Shown here one piece after another: positions 17,450 to 28,470 of a stretch of DNA of 42,303 nt. How positions within the stretch are numbered: the first letter of the stretch is position 1; each line of letters starts with the position of its first letter. This DNA is from Marinobacter segnicrescens (GTDB lineage Bacteria > Pseudomonadota > Gammaproteobacteria > Pseudomonadales > Oleiphilaceae). Position numbers and translations under genes: made by a program. The stretch spans positions 1 through 42,303 of the forward strand of contig NZ_FOHZ01000024.1 of assembly GCF_900111555.1 (NCBI RefSeq), read 5' to 3'. Under the pieces are notes generated by a model, which saw only the letters and a list, made by a program, of their open reading frames with translations, searched no databases and was not told the DNA's origin.

Positions 17450-19770
17450 TGGAACAACCCTTCAAACCAGCCACGCAGGCGTCGTGAGAAATCGCCGCCA
17501 CAACCTTCGAAGGTTTGCGGCTCGCTTCCGACAATAAACGGTATCAAGCGGGCATTCTCGCAATGTTCATCGGTGAGCACACCCCTTTCGCTGTTTACCC
17601 AGTGATACTGTACGCCATCGGGGACCACCGGGGAAAAGCTGTGCTGGGGAATGGATGCCATAAAACGGGTCCAGATAGGCAGGGCGCCGGTGGCGCCGGT
17701 CAGTGAAGTCGGCCCGTTGTCGTCGCGCCCCACCCACGCCACCGCCAGCAGGTCGCCACTGAAGCCGGCAAACCAGCTGTCACGGCCATCGTCGGTGGTA
17801 CCGGTTTTGCCCGCCAGCCCCAGGCTTTCCGGAATGGTCCGGTACGCCGAGCGCCCTGTACCCTCACGCATGACTTCCTGCATGGCGTACTGCACCAGGT
17901 GGACCGCAGCCGGGTCCGCGACCTGGTTGACCTCGAGCTGGTAACGACTCAGTGCTTCACCTTCTGCGTCGGTGACGTCACGTATGGTTCTCAGTGGCGC
18001 ATTGAACCCGGAGGTTGCCAGGCCCTGATAGGCCTGGGCCACGGCCACCGGTTCCATGGTCACCGAACCCAACAGCATGGACGGATAACGGTTGATATCC
18101 GAGGTCACACCAAAGGCCTGCAGGGTTTCGGTTACCGCCGGCACACCGACGTCCAGCCCGACCCGCACGGTTGGCAGGTTCCATGACCGGGACAGCGCCT
18201 GGTGCAGTGGCACGTCGCCACGTTGTTTGTGGTCGAAGTTGCTGGGCTCCCAGCGCTGGCCGTTCTCGAATTCCAGCGCCAGCCCCGCGTCCTTCACCGG
18301 GGTGATGAGGGTATAGCGATCGGGCTGCGAAAGCGCTGTCAGGTATACAAAGGGCTTCACCAGGGATCCGATGGGGCGCCTCGCATCGAGGGCCCGGTTG
18401 AAGCCTGCAAACCCGGCATCACGCCCCCCCACAAGGGCGAGGACCTCGCCGCTGTCACGGGAGGTAACCACCATCGCGGCTTCCAGCCGGGTATTCGACG
18501 AACCCCGGTCAAGCTGATCCAGCGTCTGGGAAGTGACCCGTTCTGCCTGCTCCTGAATGGCAGGGTGCAGGGTGGTGAATATACGCAGACCTTCGGTCTG
18601 AAGGTCCTCCTGGCGGTAGTCACGGGCCAGGTGGCGGCGAACCAGGTCAATAAAGGCAGGATATCGATTCTCTGACCAGGAAGGACGGGCCGCCACGTCC
18701 AGCGGGGCTGACCGGGCCCTTTCGGCCGATGTCCGCTCCACCGCTCCGACTTCCACCAGCAGGTCGATTACCAGGTTCCGACGGGCTAACGCACGCTCCG
18801 GATGGCGTCGAGGGTCGTAGTAGCTTGGACCCTTGACCATGCCAACCAGCAATGCGGATTCATGCAACTCCAGGTCCTGGAACCGTTTGCGGAAATAGAA
18901 CTGCGAGGCGAGGCCGAAGCCATTAATACTGCGGCTGCCCGCCTGTCCCAGGTAAACCTCATTGAGGTAGGTCTCCAGGATATCCCGCTTGTCGTAGTGC
19001 CACTCCAGTAACAGGGCCATCAAGGCCTCGTTGCCCTTGCGGATCAGGGTCTGGTCCCGGCTCAGGTAGAGGTTCTTGGCCAACTGCTGGGTCAGGGTGC
19101 TGCCACCCTGGACGACGCGGCCAGCCTTGATATTGGCAAGCATGGCGCGGGCGATCGACAGGGGTGCAATACCCAAGTGATCATAGAAATCCCTGTCTTC
19201 TGTAGTGAGCAGGGCTTCTTCGAATAACGGGGGCGCATCTTCCAGGCTGACCAGCACCCGGTCTTCCCGGTGGGCCGGGTAAATACCTCCGATCTCCGCC
19301 GGCTCCAGGCGAACAATGGGTGAGCTGCCACCCTCCAGGACCCTGAACCCGCTGACACGACCACCGGACACCGTAAGGGAGAGACGACGACGGGGCTCCT
19401 CGCCGTCGGCGAAGTCAAAGCCCCGGGTACTGATCAAGAACCGATTGCCGCTCTGCTGCCAGGTGCCCGGGCGGCTCCCGTCGCCACTTCGGTAACCGGC
19501 CAGTTCCAGCTCCTGACCTAAGGCATCCGCACTGAGTGCCGCGCCATCATAGAGCTCCAGCGGCCTGGCATAGACCCGTGAGGGCACCTCGAAACGCCGC
19601 CCCTCGAAACGGGAGGTGACAAGGGCGTCCAGGTAGACCATCCAGCCGGCCAGCAGCACCAGCATGACAAGGCCCAGCCGCCAGCCCAACGACCACAAAC
19701 GCTGCCGGAAGGTGGGGCGGGACTTGCGGGGTTGGCTTTTCTTTCTCTTGGCGGGTGATTTCTTTGGCAT
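17446..19770 (-). CDS. mrcB: Penicillin-binding protein 1B (bifunctional transglycosylase/transpeptidase)
   Basis: Polymerises and cross-links peptidoglycan at the inner membrane. The 774-residue class A PBP has a Lys/Arg-rich cytoplasmic tail, a membrane helix (LGLVMLVLLAGWMVYLDAL), a UB2H-like region (about 60-150), the GT51 glycosyltransferase domain with catalytic Glu191 in TTEDRDFYDH, and the transpeptidase domain with Ser469 in GSLVKPF, the SWN triad member and GKTGTTDD. Gene length and order are normal for PBP1b. A TPR lipoprotein gene overlaps its 3' end. It is divergent from the kinase-fusion gene; no strong ribosome site is visible in front of its ATG. Confidence 0.95.
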   Translation of the reverse strand: MPKKSPAKRKKSQPRKSRPTFRQRLWSLGWRLGLVMLVLLAGWMVYLDALVTSRFEGRRFEVPSRVYARPLELYDGAALSADALGQELELAGYRSGDGSRPGTWQQSGNRFLISTRGFDFADGEEPRRRLSLTVSGGRVSGFRVLEGGSSPIVRLEPAEIGGIYPAHREDRVLVSLEDAPPLFEEALLTTEDRDFYDHLGIAPLSIARAMLANIKAGRVVQGGSTLTQQLAKNLYLSRDQTLIRKGNEALMALLLEWHYDKRDILETYLNEVYLGQAGSRSINGFGLASQFYFRKRFQDLELHESALLVGMVKGPSYYDPRRHPERALARRNLVIDLLVEVGAVERTSAERARSAPLDVAARPSWSENRYPAFIDLVRRHLARDYRQEDLQTEGLRIFTTLHPAIQEQAERVTSQTLDQLDRGSSNTRLEAAMVVTSRDSGEVLALVGGRDAGFAGFNRALDARRPIGSLVKPFVYLTALSQPDRYTLITPVKDAGLALEFENGQRWEPSNFDHKQRGDVPLHQALSRSWNLPTVRVGLDVGVPAVTETLQAFGVTSDINRYPSMLLGSVTMEPVAVAQAYQGLATSGFNAPLRTIRDVTDAEGEALSRYQLEVNQVADPAAVHLVQYAMQEVMREGTGRSAYRTIPESLGLAGKTGTTDDGRDSWFAGFSGDLLAVAWVGRDDNGPTSLTGATGALPIWTRFMASIPQHSFSPVVPDGVQYHWVNSERGVLTDEHCENARLIPFIVGSEPQTFEGCGGDFSRRLRGWFEGLFQ

Positions 19771-19878
19771 TCGCGGATTATAACCAAACCGTACCCTCAG
19801 GCGTCATCGGCCCCGTATGTTATTTGTGTAATGTGCCCGCTATCATAGTGCAGCCCTCAAACGACCAAGGAGCACACC

Positions 19879-21462
19879 GTGAGCGACGCCCCGGCGACCA
19901 ACCTGATCGAGAACCTGCAGGACCCGGCCCTTTACGACCACCCGGTCGACAGCTTCCAGGTACTGGAAACCCATATCTCTCAGGTCGTCCTCACCGGTGA
20001 CTACGCCTACAAGATCAAGAAGCCCATGGATTTCGGCTTCCTGGATTTCTCCACCCTGGAAAAGCGGCGGCACTTCTGTGAAGAGGAGGTGCGCCTCAAC
20101 CAGCGCCTGGCGCCTTCAATCTACCTGGACGTCGTTCCCATTACCGGCAGCCCGGAGCAACCTGCGCTGAACGGAGCCGGGGAGCCGTTCGAATACGCTA
20201 TCCGCATGCGACAGTTCCGGCAGGACCAGCTGTTTAATGGACTGCAGGAACGAGGACAGCTGTCCCCGGAGCGGCTGAGTGAGCTGGCAGAGCAGGTTGC
20301 CCGGTTCCACGACACCTTGCCGCCCGTACCTGAGGAAAAACCGCTGGGCACGCCGGCGGCCGTGTTTGCCGCGATGCAGGAAAACTTTGACCAGATTCGC
20401 CCACTGCTGGGTAGCGACCAGGTACTGGAAGACCAACTCACCGCGCTTGAAGACTGGACCCGCAGTACCTTCGAGCGCCAGCAGGACGTCATCGCCCGGC
20501 GCAGGGCCGACGGCTACGTGCGCGAGTGCCACGGCGATCTGCACCTGGCCAATATCACGGTCTACCAGGAGAAGGTTACCGTCTTTGACTGTATCGAGTT
20601 CAGCGAACCTTTCCGCTGGATCGATGTAATCAATGACCTGGCATTCCTGCTGATGGACCTGGAGTCCCGCCGTGAATTTGCCCTCGCCAGCCATACCCTG
20701 AACGCCTACCTGGAATGGCGTGGCGACTTTGATGGCATTGAGCTGCTTCCGCTGTACAAAGCCTATCGCGCCATGGTGAGGGCAAAGATCGCGCTGTTCA
20801 CGCGGGGCAACCCCGGGCTGTCAGAAGCAGAAAAGGAAGCCCTGCTGCAGAAATATCGTGACTACGCCAACCTGGCCGAGCAGTACACAGGAATCCCCAA
20901 CCCCTACCTGCTGGCGACCACCGGGCTGTCAGCCAGCGGCAAATCCACCGTCAGCCATGCCCTGGCCAGCGAGCTCGGACTGATCCGCCTGCGCTCCGAC
21001 GTGGAACGCAAGCGCCTGGCTGGCCTTGGTCCGCTGGACAGCTCCGGCTCCAGCATTGGCGAGGAGCTTTACAGTGAAGAGAACAACCGCAAGACCTACC
21101 ATCGCCTGGCGGACCTTTCCAGGCAATTATTGCAGGCTGGCTTTGGCGTGATCGTGGATGCCGCCTGCCTGCGGGAAAACGAGCGGGAGCTGCTGGATTC
21201 GGTGGCAGAAAACCTGGCCCTGCCATTCGCCCTCATCCACTGCGAAGCGCCGGAAGCAACTCGCCGGGAGTGGATCCGGGCCCGCAAGGGCGACGCGTCA
21301 GAAGCTGACGAAACCCTGTTGGAACAGCAGAGGCAGTGGGAAGAACCCCTCTCTGAGGTGGAGAAAACCCACACCGTCCACATTCATACCGACGAAGCGC
21401 TGGCGGCGGGAGAGTTGGCCCACCGTATCAGGGCCCACTTCGGGATGAACCCGGAAGGCTGA
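19879..21462 (+). CDS. Fusion of an aminoglycoside-phosphotransferase-like domain and a P-loop kinase domain
   Basis: Exact substrate unknown. The 527-residue product has an N-terminal APH/choline-kinase-like half with the catalytic Brenner motif ECHGDLHLANI (about residues 216-226) and VFDCIEFSE (metal-binding Asp), and a C-terminal P-loop NTPase half with Walker A GLSASGKST (about 350-358), resembling small-molecule kinases of the zeta-toxin/gluconate kinase type. Such two-domain proteins are widespread in proteobacteria and are listed as uncharacterised AAA family ATPases. The GTG start at 19879 has AAGGAG six bases upstream. It is divergent from mrcB and convergent with sfsA. Confidence 0.85.
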   Translation: MSDAPATNLIENLQDPALYDHPVDSFQVLETHISQVVLTGDYAYKIKKPMDFGFLDFSTLEKRRHFCEEEVRLNQRLAPSIYLDVVPITGSPEQPALNGAGEPFEYAIRMRQFRQDQLFNGLQERGQLSPERLSELAEQVARFHDTLPPVPEEKPLGTPAAVFAAMQENFDQIRPLLGSDQVLEDQLTALEDWTRSTFERQQDVIARRRADGYVRECHGDLHLANITVYQEKVTVFDCIEFSEPFRWIDVINDLAFLLMDLESRREFALASHTLNAYLEWRGDFDGIELLPLYKAYRAMVRAKIALFTRGNPGLSEAEKEALLQKYRDYANLAEQYTGIPNPYLLATTGLSASGKSTVSHALASELGLIRLRSDVERKRLAGLGPLDSSGSSIGEELYSEENNRKTYHRLADLSRQLLQAGFGVIVDAACLRENERELLDSVAENLALPFALIHCEAPEATRREWIRARKGDASEADETLLEQQRQWEEPLSEVEKTHTVHIHTDEALAAGELAHRIRAHFGMNPEG

Positions 21463-21493
21463 GCCTTCTGCCGCTAACATCGACTTCGACCTG

Positions 21494-22216
21494 TCACAAA
21501 ACCACCGGCAGCTCCCGCACCAGGGTCAGGCTGCCGGATGGGCCGTCCGGCCCCGCAAGGTCGGCCTGCCAGGCGATCAACTCCACCCCCGCCCCGGCGG
21601 CCTTGCGCAACAGATCACCATAGGCAGGATCAATATGGTCCGCCGGCCTGACTTCGCGGGCCCCAGTGTGATTCACGCAGAACAGCAGCACGGCCCGGTC
21701 ACCGGCACTCACCATTTCCATCAGTTCGCGCAGGTGCTTCTGACCCCGCAAGGTGACCGCATCCGGGAAGCAGGCAACGCCCCCCTCGCACAGAGTGACA
21801 TTCTTCACCTCCACCCAGGCGTCCGGCTGCACGGGATGGCCCGACAGGTGCAGGTCGATGCGACTGTTTTCAGAACCATAACGGACCTCTGCCCGCACCA
21901 GGGAATAGTTTGCCAGGGAGGGTATCCGACCGGCTTCAATCGCGTCCCTCGCCTGGGCATTGGGACGCCCGGTATTCACGCAGGCCAACACCCCCGGCCC
22001 GGTCTCGACCAGCTCCCAGGTATAACGCAGCTTGCGTTTCGGGTTGGTGGCCGGGCTCAACCACACCCGGGCATCATCCGGCTGACACCCCAGCATCGAG
22101 CCGGTATTGGGGCAATGGGCGGTCACGATCTCGCCATTGGCCAGCCGTACATCGGCAAGGAAGCGCTTGTAGCGTTTGACCAGGCGTCCTTCGATCAGGT
22201 TTTCCGGAAATTCCAT
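21494..22216 (-). CDS. sfsA: SfsA family protein (sugar fermentation stimulation)
   Basis: A 240-residue protein with the SfsA N-terminal OB-like domain ([25 protein letters not shown]) and the nuclease-like core containing EVKNVTL and [16 protein letters not shown]. SfsA was named for a maltose-fermentation effect and described as DNA binding; its true role is unsettled. The ATG at 22216 has GGAGA upstream. In many gammaproteobacteria sfsA sits directly next to dksA, as here, in divergent orientation. Confidence 0.93.
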   Translation of the reverse strand: MEFPENLIEGRLVKRYKRFLADVRLANGEIVTAHCPNTGSMLGCQPDDARVWLSPATNPKRKLRYTWELVETGPGVLACVNTGRPNAQARDAIEAGRIPSLANYSLVRAEVRYGSENSRIDLHLSGHPVQPDAWVEVKNVTLCEGGVACFPDAVTLRGQKHLRELMEMVSAGDRAVLLFCVNHTGAREVRPADHIDPAYGDLLRKAAGAGVELIAWQADLAGPDGPSGSLTLVRELPVVL

Positions 22217-22396
22217 GACGTCTCCAGGGGCAGTTGGTAGGCTGAACAGGGATCACACAACAAGGCTGGCGCCCCCGCAACAGATCTGCTATTTTCCGCA
22301 GATTCCTGGGGAGCCGCGAAGCTCCTGATGCAGGCGGGCGCAGGACAGCACGGAAAAGCTGCGTCCTTTTGGAGTATCAATAAGAGGCCGGGTTAC

Positions 22397-22837
22397 ATGG
22401 CAAATACCGCAGAAAAAGCACGCGAGCGCTTTACCAACTTCACCCCTTACGAAGCCAAAAAGGGTGAAGAATACATGAGCCCAGAGATGCTGCAACACTT
22501 CCGCGAACTGCTCATGCAGTGGCGCCAGGAGCTCATGGAGGAAGTGGACCGCACGATGCATCACATGCAGGAAGATGCAGCCAACTACGCCGACCCGAGC
22601 GATCGCGCGTCCCAGGAGGAAGAATTCTCCCTGGAACTGCGTACCCGTGACCGGGAGCGAAAGCTGATCAAGAAGATCGACAAGACCATCGACCGCATCG
22701 ACAAGGACGATTACGGCTTCTGTGACCAGTGTGGCGTGGAAATCGGCATCCGCAGACTGGAAGCACGACCAACCGCTACCCTGTGCATCGACTGCAAGAC
22801 CCTGGCGGAAATCCGCGAGCGCCAGACCGGCATCTAA
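22397..22837 (+). CDS. dksA: RNA polymerase-binding transcription factor DksA
   Basis: Binds the secondary channel of RNA polymerase and, with ppGpp, mediates the stringent response, for example at promoters like the rRNA pair at the left end of this window. The 146-residue protein has the coiled-coil tip DPSDRAS (Asp66 and Asp69) and a four-cysteine zinc finger (Cys109, 112, 130, 133). The ATG at 22397 gives the standard N-terminus; the frame is open 23 codons further up without conserved content. gluQRS follows 49 bases later, as in E. coli and Pseudomonas, where read-through from dksA is known. Confidence 0.96.
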   Translation: MANTAEKARERFTNFTPYEAKKGEEYMSPEMLQHFRELLMQWRQELMEEVDRTMHHMQEDAANYADPSDRASQEEEFSLELRTRDRERKLIKKIDKTIDRIDKDDYGFCDQCGVEIGIRRLEARPTATLCIDCKTLAEIRERQTGI

Positions 22838-22886
22838 CCGGCAACGGGTCCGGGCGCGGGGGTAAGCCCCGCGCGACAAGGTTTCC

Positions 22887-23792
22887 ATGACCTCCCCATC
22901 CTACCGCGGGCGATTTGCCCCTTCCCCGACTGGCCCCCTGCACTTTGGCTCACTCGTAACTGCCCTCGCCAGTTACCTGGAAGCCAAAACCCGACAGGGC
23001 CAGTGGTTGGTGCGCATCGAAGACCTGGACCCGTTGAGGGAAAGCCCCCAGGCGGCCGACCTGATCCGACTAAGCCTGGATACTCACCGGCTGTTCCCCG
23101 ATGGCAATGTGCGCTGGCAATCATCCCGGCTGGAGGTGTACCGGCACCATGCCGAGCAACTCGTCGGACAGGGCCGCGCCTATTACTGCGCCTGCTCACG
23201 CAAAGAACTGGCCGCCAATGGTGGTCGTCATCCCGGGCGCTGCCGCGAAGGCGGATCCCGGACGCACGGCCGACCGATTGCCATCCGCTTTGCCTTGCAG
23301 GATGAGGATGCTTACTGGCAGGACCGAATTCTGGGCGAGCAGCATCAGTTGGTACGGGCGGAAGTGGACGATCCGGTAATCATCCGCAAGGAGGGTTTCG
23401 TGGCCTACCAGCTGGCGGTGGTTGTGGATGATATCGATCAGGGAATTACCGAGGTTGTGAGGGGTTCGGACCTCCTGGAGACCACTGCCCAACAGCGACA
23501 GATCTGCCTGGCACTGGGTGGGACACCGCCCGCCTGGGCCCATATCCCGGTTGTCCTGAACAACCAGGGGCAGAAACTGAGCAAGCAGAACCACGCCCCG
23601 GCACTGGACGACAGACAGCCTGGCCTGAACCTGTGGCGGGCACTGAATATCCTGGGCCAGCAGCCACCAACAGCTCTTGCTACGGCTGATCCGCAAACCG
23701 TGCTCGACTGGGCCCTCGAAAACTGGTCGATGACAGACATCCCCCAACGTAGTACCTGTGACACGGCTGCAGTCTCCCCGGAGGGAGTCTGA
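22887..23792 (+). CDS. gluQRS: Glutamyl-Q tRNA(Asp) synthetase
   Basis: Attaches glutamate to the queuosine base in the anticodon of tRNA-Asp. The 301-residue protein is a GluRS catalytic core without anticodon-binding domain: GRFAPSPTGPLHFGSL (HIGH region), a zinc knuckle (YYCACSRKEL ... RHPGRC), and a KMSKS variant KLSKQNHA. Length matches the family. It lies in the conserved dksA-gluQRS pair directly upstream of the cbrXAB genes. Confidence 0.95.
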   Translation: MTSPSYRGRFAPSPTGPLHFGSLVTALASYLEAKTRQGQWLVRIEDLDPLRESPQAADLIRLSLDTHRLFPDGNVRWQSSRLEVYRHHAEQLVGQGRAYYCACSRKELAANGGRHPGRCREGGSRTHGRPIAIRFALQDEDAYWQDRILGEQHQLVRAEVDDPVIIRKEGFVAYQLAVVVDDIDQGITEVVRGSDLLETTAQQRQICLALGGTPPAWAHIPVVLNNQGQKLSKQNHAPALDDRQPGLNLWRALNILGQQPPTALATADPQTVLDWALENWSMTDIPQRSTCDTAAVSPEGV

Positions 23793-23854
23793 CCTGACAG
23801 CCGTACCCCCGCCGTGGTATAACCCCCGAAATCGACGGCCCGGATAAACACCCG

Positions 23855-24031
23855 ATGTATATCTATCGCCTGGTTTTTCTTCTGGTTCTGGCTGTTTACA
23901 TCTTTTCACCCAATATCCTGGACTGGTGGGTTTCACCAGGCAATGCCTGGTATTCCCCCTACCTGCTCTGGAGCAGCCTGATCGCCGTCGGCGTCTGGCT
24001 GGAATGGCGACGGGACCCCAATGAGTTTTAG
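23855..24031 (+). CDS. Small membrane protein overlapping cbrA (CbrX-like)
   Basis: A 58-residue ORF, MYIYRLVFLLVLAVYIFSPN at its start and ending EWRRDPNEF, with two hydrophobic segments (about residues 4-18 and 36-50) and several Trp residues. Its stop codon (24029-24031) lies 11 bases inside cbrA, whose ATG is at 24021, so translational coupling is likely. Pseudomonas also carries a small ORF, cbrX, overlapping the cbrA start. The role is unknown; a regulator of cbrA translation or a partner of the CbrA transport domain are both possible. No clear Shine-Dalgarno precedes its ATG. Confidence 0.75.
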   Translation: MYIYRLVFLLVLAVYIFSPNILDWWVSPGNAWYSPYLLWSSLIAVGVWLEWRRDPNEF

Positions 24032-26987
24032 CCTGCCGGTTCTACTGGTTATCAGCCTGGGTTACCTTCTGATACTTTTTGGCATTGCCCATGCCACCGA
24101 GAAGGGCCAGCTGCCCGGTCGCTGGGTCCGACACCCGTTGGTCTATACTCTCAGCCTTGGCGTCTACGCGGGCACCTGGGCCGTGTTCGGTGCGGTCGGG
24201 GTGGCCGCCGAATACGGCTATGGCTTCCTGGCCTACTATCTGGGCATCAGCGGCGCCTTCCTGCTGGCGCCGGTATTGCTCAATCCCATCATGCGTATCA
24301 GCCGCGCTTACCAGCTCACCTCACTGGCGGACCTGTTCGCCTTCCGCTATCGCAGCCAGTGGGCCGGCACCCTGGTGACCCTGATCACAGGTATTGCGCT
24401 GATGGCGCTCCTGAGCATGCAGATCAAGGCCGTGGCAGGCAGTGCGAGCCTGCTCGCACCCGATACTTCGCCCCACGCCATAAGCACCCTTTTCAGCATT
24501 ATCGTGGTTCTGTTTGCCATGCTCTTCGGGGCCCGCCGGGACCAGACTTCCGGCAGCCATCAGGGGTTGGTGGTTGCCATAGCCTTTGACTCACTGGTCA
24601 AGCTCGGCGCCATGCTACTGCTCGGGGCCACTATCCTGGTCTCGGTGTTTGATGGCTTCGCGGGACTGGAAGACTGGCTGGCCATGCCGGGCTCAGGTGT
24701 AAGCGCCCTCAGCCTGAGTATTGACGATGGCAGCTGGCGGGCACTGATGTTGATGTCCTTCGCGGGGGCCCTGGTGCTGCCCCATATGTACCATATGATT
24801 TTCAGCGAGAACCCTAGCCCACGCTCACTGTCCCGGGCCAGCTGGGGGCTACCGCTATACCTGTTACTGCTGGGTTTGCCGGTGCCCCTGATCCTGTGGG
24901 GCGGCATGGCCATGCCCGTCGGCGACCAGCCGGCTTTCTACGCAGTGACTATCCCGCAGGCACTGGGGAGCCCCTGGTTGACCGTACTGATGTATGTCGC
25001 GGGGCTGTCAGCTGCCAGCGGCCTGATGATCGTAAGTACCCTGGCCCTGGCAGGCATGGTGCTCAACCACATAGTCCTGCCCCTGCGAACGCCGAGGGAC
25101 CAGTCCGATATCTACCGGTGGCTGCGCTGGACCAAGCGGATCCTTATTGCCGTCATCATTTTCACCGCCCTGATTTTCAATGAAGCCATGGGCCGCAACC
25201 TGAACCTGTCTACCCTGGGCATCCTGGCCCTTTCGGGCATGCTGCAGCTATTGCCCGGGGCGCTGGGCGTCATCTACTGGCCGGAGGGCAACCGCAAGGG
25301 GCTCGTGAGCGGGCTGCTCGCAGGGATGATCCTGTGGGCACTGACACTGGTGTTACCCCTGTCCCATGCGACCGCCCCCCTGACCTGGGTATCCGCGCTG
25401 CCTATAACACCGGAATACGACAACTGGCACATTTTTACGTTTATCAGCCTGGGCGTGAACATCGTAATCTTTACCCTGGTGTCCATTCTCAGCCCCACCA
25501 GCCCGGAAGAGGCCAGTGCGGCCCAGGCCTGCTCCCTGGGCGCCCTTTCCCGCCCACAGCGACGGGAACTGATTGCAACCTCCTCGTCGGACTTTGTCCG
25601 CCAACTGGCCGAACCCCTGGGCTTTAACGTTGCCAAGCGGGAAGTGGTCCGTGCCCTGGAACAACTGGACCTGCCCCCCGTGGAGTACCGCCCCTACCAG
25701 CTGAGGCGACTGCGGGATCAGATCGAGATCAACCTGTCCGGCCTGATGGGCCCCTCGGTAGCCCAGGACCTGGTGCAGCGTCATCTCAGCTTCAAGCCCA
25801 TGGCCAGCAGTCGTACCGCCCAGGACATCCAGTATGTAGAGCGGGCTCTGGGTGAGTACGAGAACCGCCTCACCGGGCTTGCCGGTGAACTGGACAACTT
25901 ACGCCGGCACTACCGCCAGACTTTACAGAACCTGCCCATTCCCGCCTGCTCTGTGGGCGACGATGGCGAGATCCTGATGTGGAACCAGGCCATGGCAGAG
26001 CTGACCGGCATCACCGCCGATGAAGTAGTGGGCGCCCGACTACTGGCCCTACCTCCCCACTGGCGGGACCTGCTCGACGAGTTTGTCCACGGGCCTGACC
26101 TGCGTCGTTACAAACACCGCCTGGACCTCAAGGGCCGCCCCCATTGGCTGAACCTTCATAAAGCAGCACTGGCTGGCCCTGATCACCCGGAGGGCGGCAG
26201 CATCATCCTGGTGGAAGACCAGACCGAGACCCGCCTGCTGGAAGACGAGCTGATGCACAGCGAACGCCTGGCCTCAGTGGGTCGGCTGGCAGCAGGCGTC
26301 GCCCACGAGGTAGGCAACCCGGTGACCGGTATTTCCTCGCTGGCCCAGAACCTGAAACTGGAAACCGACAACCCGGACATCCTGGAAACTGCCGATCAGA
26401 TACAGCAGCAGACCCGGCGCATTTCCAATATCCTGCAGTCGCTGATGAACTTTGCTCGCACCGGCAACCATGCCCAGGCCAACCGCTATGAGCCGGTACA
26501 GATACGCCGGTGTGTTGACGAATCCATCAACCTGCTTTCGCTGAGTGACAAGGGCCGCGGACTTGATTACCTGAATGAATGCCCCGGCGACCTGATGGTA
26601 CTGGGTGACGAACAGCGGCTGGTCCAGGTCTTCGTCAACCTTCTGGCCAACGCCCGGGACGCCTCCCCGGAGGGAGGGCATATCCGGGTCGGTGGATTCC
26701 GGGATGAATACTCCGCTATCATCGAGGTCGCCGATGAGGGCACAGGCATACCCCCGGATCAGCTCGATCATATCTTCGAGCCCTTCTACACCACCAAGAG
26801 CGCAAGCCAGGGTACGGGCCTCGGACTTTCGCTGGTGTACAGCATCGTTGAGGAACACTACGGCACCATCAATGTGGAAAGCCCCGCCGACAAATCCCGT
26901 GGGCGTGGTACGCTGGTGCGCGTGAAACTTCCGGCCTACGAGGCCGACAGCGACGAGGGCCCGGAAGGGGAAAATCAAGGGTCATGA
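24021..26987 (+). CDS. cbrA: Sensor histidine kinase with sodium/solute-symporter domain (CbrA)
   Basis: Sensor of the CbrAB system, which controls the carbon/nitrogen balance and catabolism of histidine, proline and arginine in Pseudomonas. The 988-residue protein has an N-terminal SLC5/SSS-type region of about thirteen helices (residues 1-490), a linker/STAC-like segment (~510-600), a PAS domain ([20 protein letters not shown], ~645 onward), and a kinase core with phosphoacceptor His762 in [15 protein letters not shown]-box [18 protein letters not shown] and GTGLGLSL. Length and order match Pseudomonas CbrA. It overlaps the small upstream ORF by 11 bases and cbrB by four. Confidence 0.93.
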   Translation: MSFSLPVLLVISLGYLLILFGIAHATEKGQLPGRWVRHPLVYTLSLGVYAGTWAVFGAVGVAAEYGYGFLAYYLGISGAFLLAPVLLNPIMRISRAYQLTSLADLFAFRYRSQWAGTLVTLITGIALMALLSMQIKAVAGSASLLAPDTSPHAISTLFSIIVVLFAMLFGARRDQTSGSHQGLVVAIAFDSLVKLGAMLLLGATILVSVFDGFAGLEDWLAMPGSGVSALSLSIDDGSWRALMLMSFAGALVLPHMYHMIFSENPSPRSLSRASWGLPLYLLLLGLPVPLILWGGMAMPVGDQPAFYAVTIPQALGSPWLTVLMYVAGLSAASGLMIVSTLALAGMVLNHIVLPLRTPRDQSDIYRWLRWTKRILIAVIIFTALIFNEAMGRNLNLSTLGILALSGMLQLLPGALGVIYWPEGNRKGLVSGLLAGMILWALTLVLPLSHATAPLTWVSALPITPEYDNWHIFTFISLGVNIVIFTLVSILSPTSPEEASAAQACSLGALSRPQRRELIATSSSDFVRQLAEPLGFNVAKREVVRALEQLDLPPVEYRPYQLRRLRDQIEINLSGLMGPSVAQDLVQRHLSFKPMASSRTAQDIQYVERALGEYENRLTGLAGELDNLRRHYRQTLQNLPIPACSVGDDGEILMWNQAMAELTGITADEVVGARLLALPPHWRDLLDEFVHGPDLRRYKHRLDLKGRPHWLNLHKAALAGPDHPEGGSIILVEDQTETRLLEDELMHSERLASVGRLAAGVAHEVGNPVTGISSLAQNLKLETDNPDILETADQIQQQTRRISNILQSLMNFARTGNHAQANRYEPVQIRRCVDESINLLSLSDKGRGLDYLNECPGDLMVLGDEQRLVQVFVNLLANARDASPEGGHIRVGGFRDEYSAIIEVADEGTGIPPDQLDHIFEPFYTTKSASQGTGLGLSLVYSIVEEHYGTINVESPADKSRGRGTLVRVKLPAYEADSDEGPEGENQGS

Positions 26988-28396
26988 CAGAAAACATGCA
27001 TCGCATACTGATCGTAGAAGATGAAGAGATTATCCGTGCAGCCCTGCGCAAGCTGCTGCAACACAACGGCTATGAAGTGTCGGTGGCAGAGTCCGCAGAG
27101 GCTGCGACCGGAGACTATGACCTGTCTTCCTTTGACCTGATCATCTCCGACCTGCGGCTGCCCGGTGAGGCCGGTACCAGCCTGATTGGCCAGGCTCCGG
27201 GCGTTCCGGTACTTATCATGACCAGCTACGCATCGCTGCGCTCCGCCGTGGATTCCATGAAAAAGGGAGCCGTAGAGTACATCGCCAAGCCGTTTGACCA
27301 TGATGAAATGCTCGGCGCCGTAGAAAGCATACTCGCGCAGCACCCGGGCAGCGGTACCGCCCAGGCCCAGGAAGCCGATGAGGCCGCTGACAGCGAGAGT
27401 GACCCGGCCCAGATCATGTTCGGTCAGTGCGATGCCATGCAACAGGTGTTCACGCTGATACGCAAGGTTGCGCCCACCGAGACCACCGTACTGATCCAGG
27501 GCGAGTCAGGCACCGGCAAGGAGCTGGCGGCCCGGGCCCTTCACCTGCTCTCACCCAGGGCCAGCAAACCGCTGATTTCCGTGAACTGCGCGGCGATTCC
27601 CGAAAGCCTGATCGAGTCCGAACTCTTTGGGCACGAAAAGGGCGCCTTTACCGGAGCGGTATCCGGTCGAACCGGTCTGATCGAAGCTGCCGATGGCGGC
27701 AGTCTGTTCCTGGATGAAATTGGGGAGCTGCCCCCCGAGGCCCAGGCACGGCTTCTGAGGGTTCTGCAGGAAGGCGAAATACGCAAAGTGGGGTCCACCC
27801 AGAGTCGCAAGGTGAGTGTGCGCATGATTGCCGCCACCCACCGCAACCTGAAGGCCATGACCCGCACCGGCGAATTCCGGGAAGACCTTTACTACCGCCT
27901 CAACGTCATGCAGGTACGTATTCCGCCCCTGCGTGAACGCAGGGGCGATATCCTGGGACTGGCCAGCCGCTTCCTTGCCCGACAGGCAGAGCGCATGGGC
28001 AAGCCCGCGCTCAGCCTTAGCCCGGAAGCCATGAAAGCCCTGGAGCGACATCGCTGGCCGGGTAACGTAAGGGAACTGGAGAACGCCATCGAGCGAGCCT
28101 CGATTCTGGCCGACGGCGACCTCATCACTCCGGCGCAACTCGACCTCGAAATGGAAACCGGCGAGGACTACGCCATTCCCAGTAGCCTCGTGGAGGGGGA
28201 CAATGAACAGAAGCCACCGCCCTCCCGGGAATCTGACGCTGGCAGCGACTTGTCACTGGAAGACTACTTCCAGCATTTCGTGCTGGAAAACCAGGACCGC
28301 ATGAGCGAAACCGAACTGGCCCAGAAACTCGGCATCAGTCGCAAGTCGCTGTGGGAGCGCCGGCAACGCCTTGGTATTCCCCGCAAGAAGGGCTGA
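26984..28396 (+). CDS. cbrB: Sigma-54-dependent response regulator CbrB (NtrC family)
   Basis: Activator that works with sigma-54 RNA polymerase. The 470-residue protein has a receiver domain with phospho-acceptor Asp56 ([10 protein letters not shown]), an AAA+ domain with Walker A GESGTGKE and the sigma-54 contact loop GAFTGA, and a Fis-type helix-turn-helix at the C-terminus ([20 protein letters not shown]). The ATG overlaps the cbrA stop (ATGA). Its best known direct target in Pseudomonas is the small RNA crcZ immediately downstream; a sigma-54 promoter and a repeat array lie exactly there in this window. Confidence 0.94.
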   Translation: MTENMHRILIVEDEEIIRAALRKLLQHNGYEVSVAESAEAATGDYDLSSFDLIISDLRLPGEAGTSLIGQAPGVPVLIMTSYASLRSAVDSMKKGAVEYIAKPFDHDEMLGAVESILAQHPGSGTAQAQEADEAADSESDPAQIMFGQCDAMQQVFTLIRKVAPTETTVLIQGESGTGKELAARALHLLSPRASKPLISVNCAAIPESLIESELFGHEKGAFTGAVSGRTGLIEAADGGSLFLDEIGELPPEAQARLLRVLQEGEIRKVGSTQSRKVSVRMIAATHRNLKAMTRTGEFREDLYYRLNVMQVRIPPLRERRGDILGLASRFLARQAERMGKPALSLSPEAMKALERHRWPGNVRELENAIERASILADGDLITPAQLDLEMETGEDYAIPSSLVEGDNEQKPPPSRESDAGSDLSLEDYFQHFVLENQDRMSETELAQKLGISRKSLWERRQRLGIPRKKG

Positions 28397-28470
28397 CGCC
28401 CCTCCAGCCGCCTTCCCCATTTACTGCCCCCCGATTCCCGGCCCTGATAGCCTCCACACGTCACCCACCC

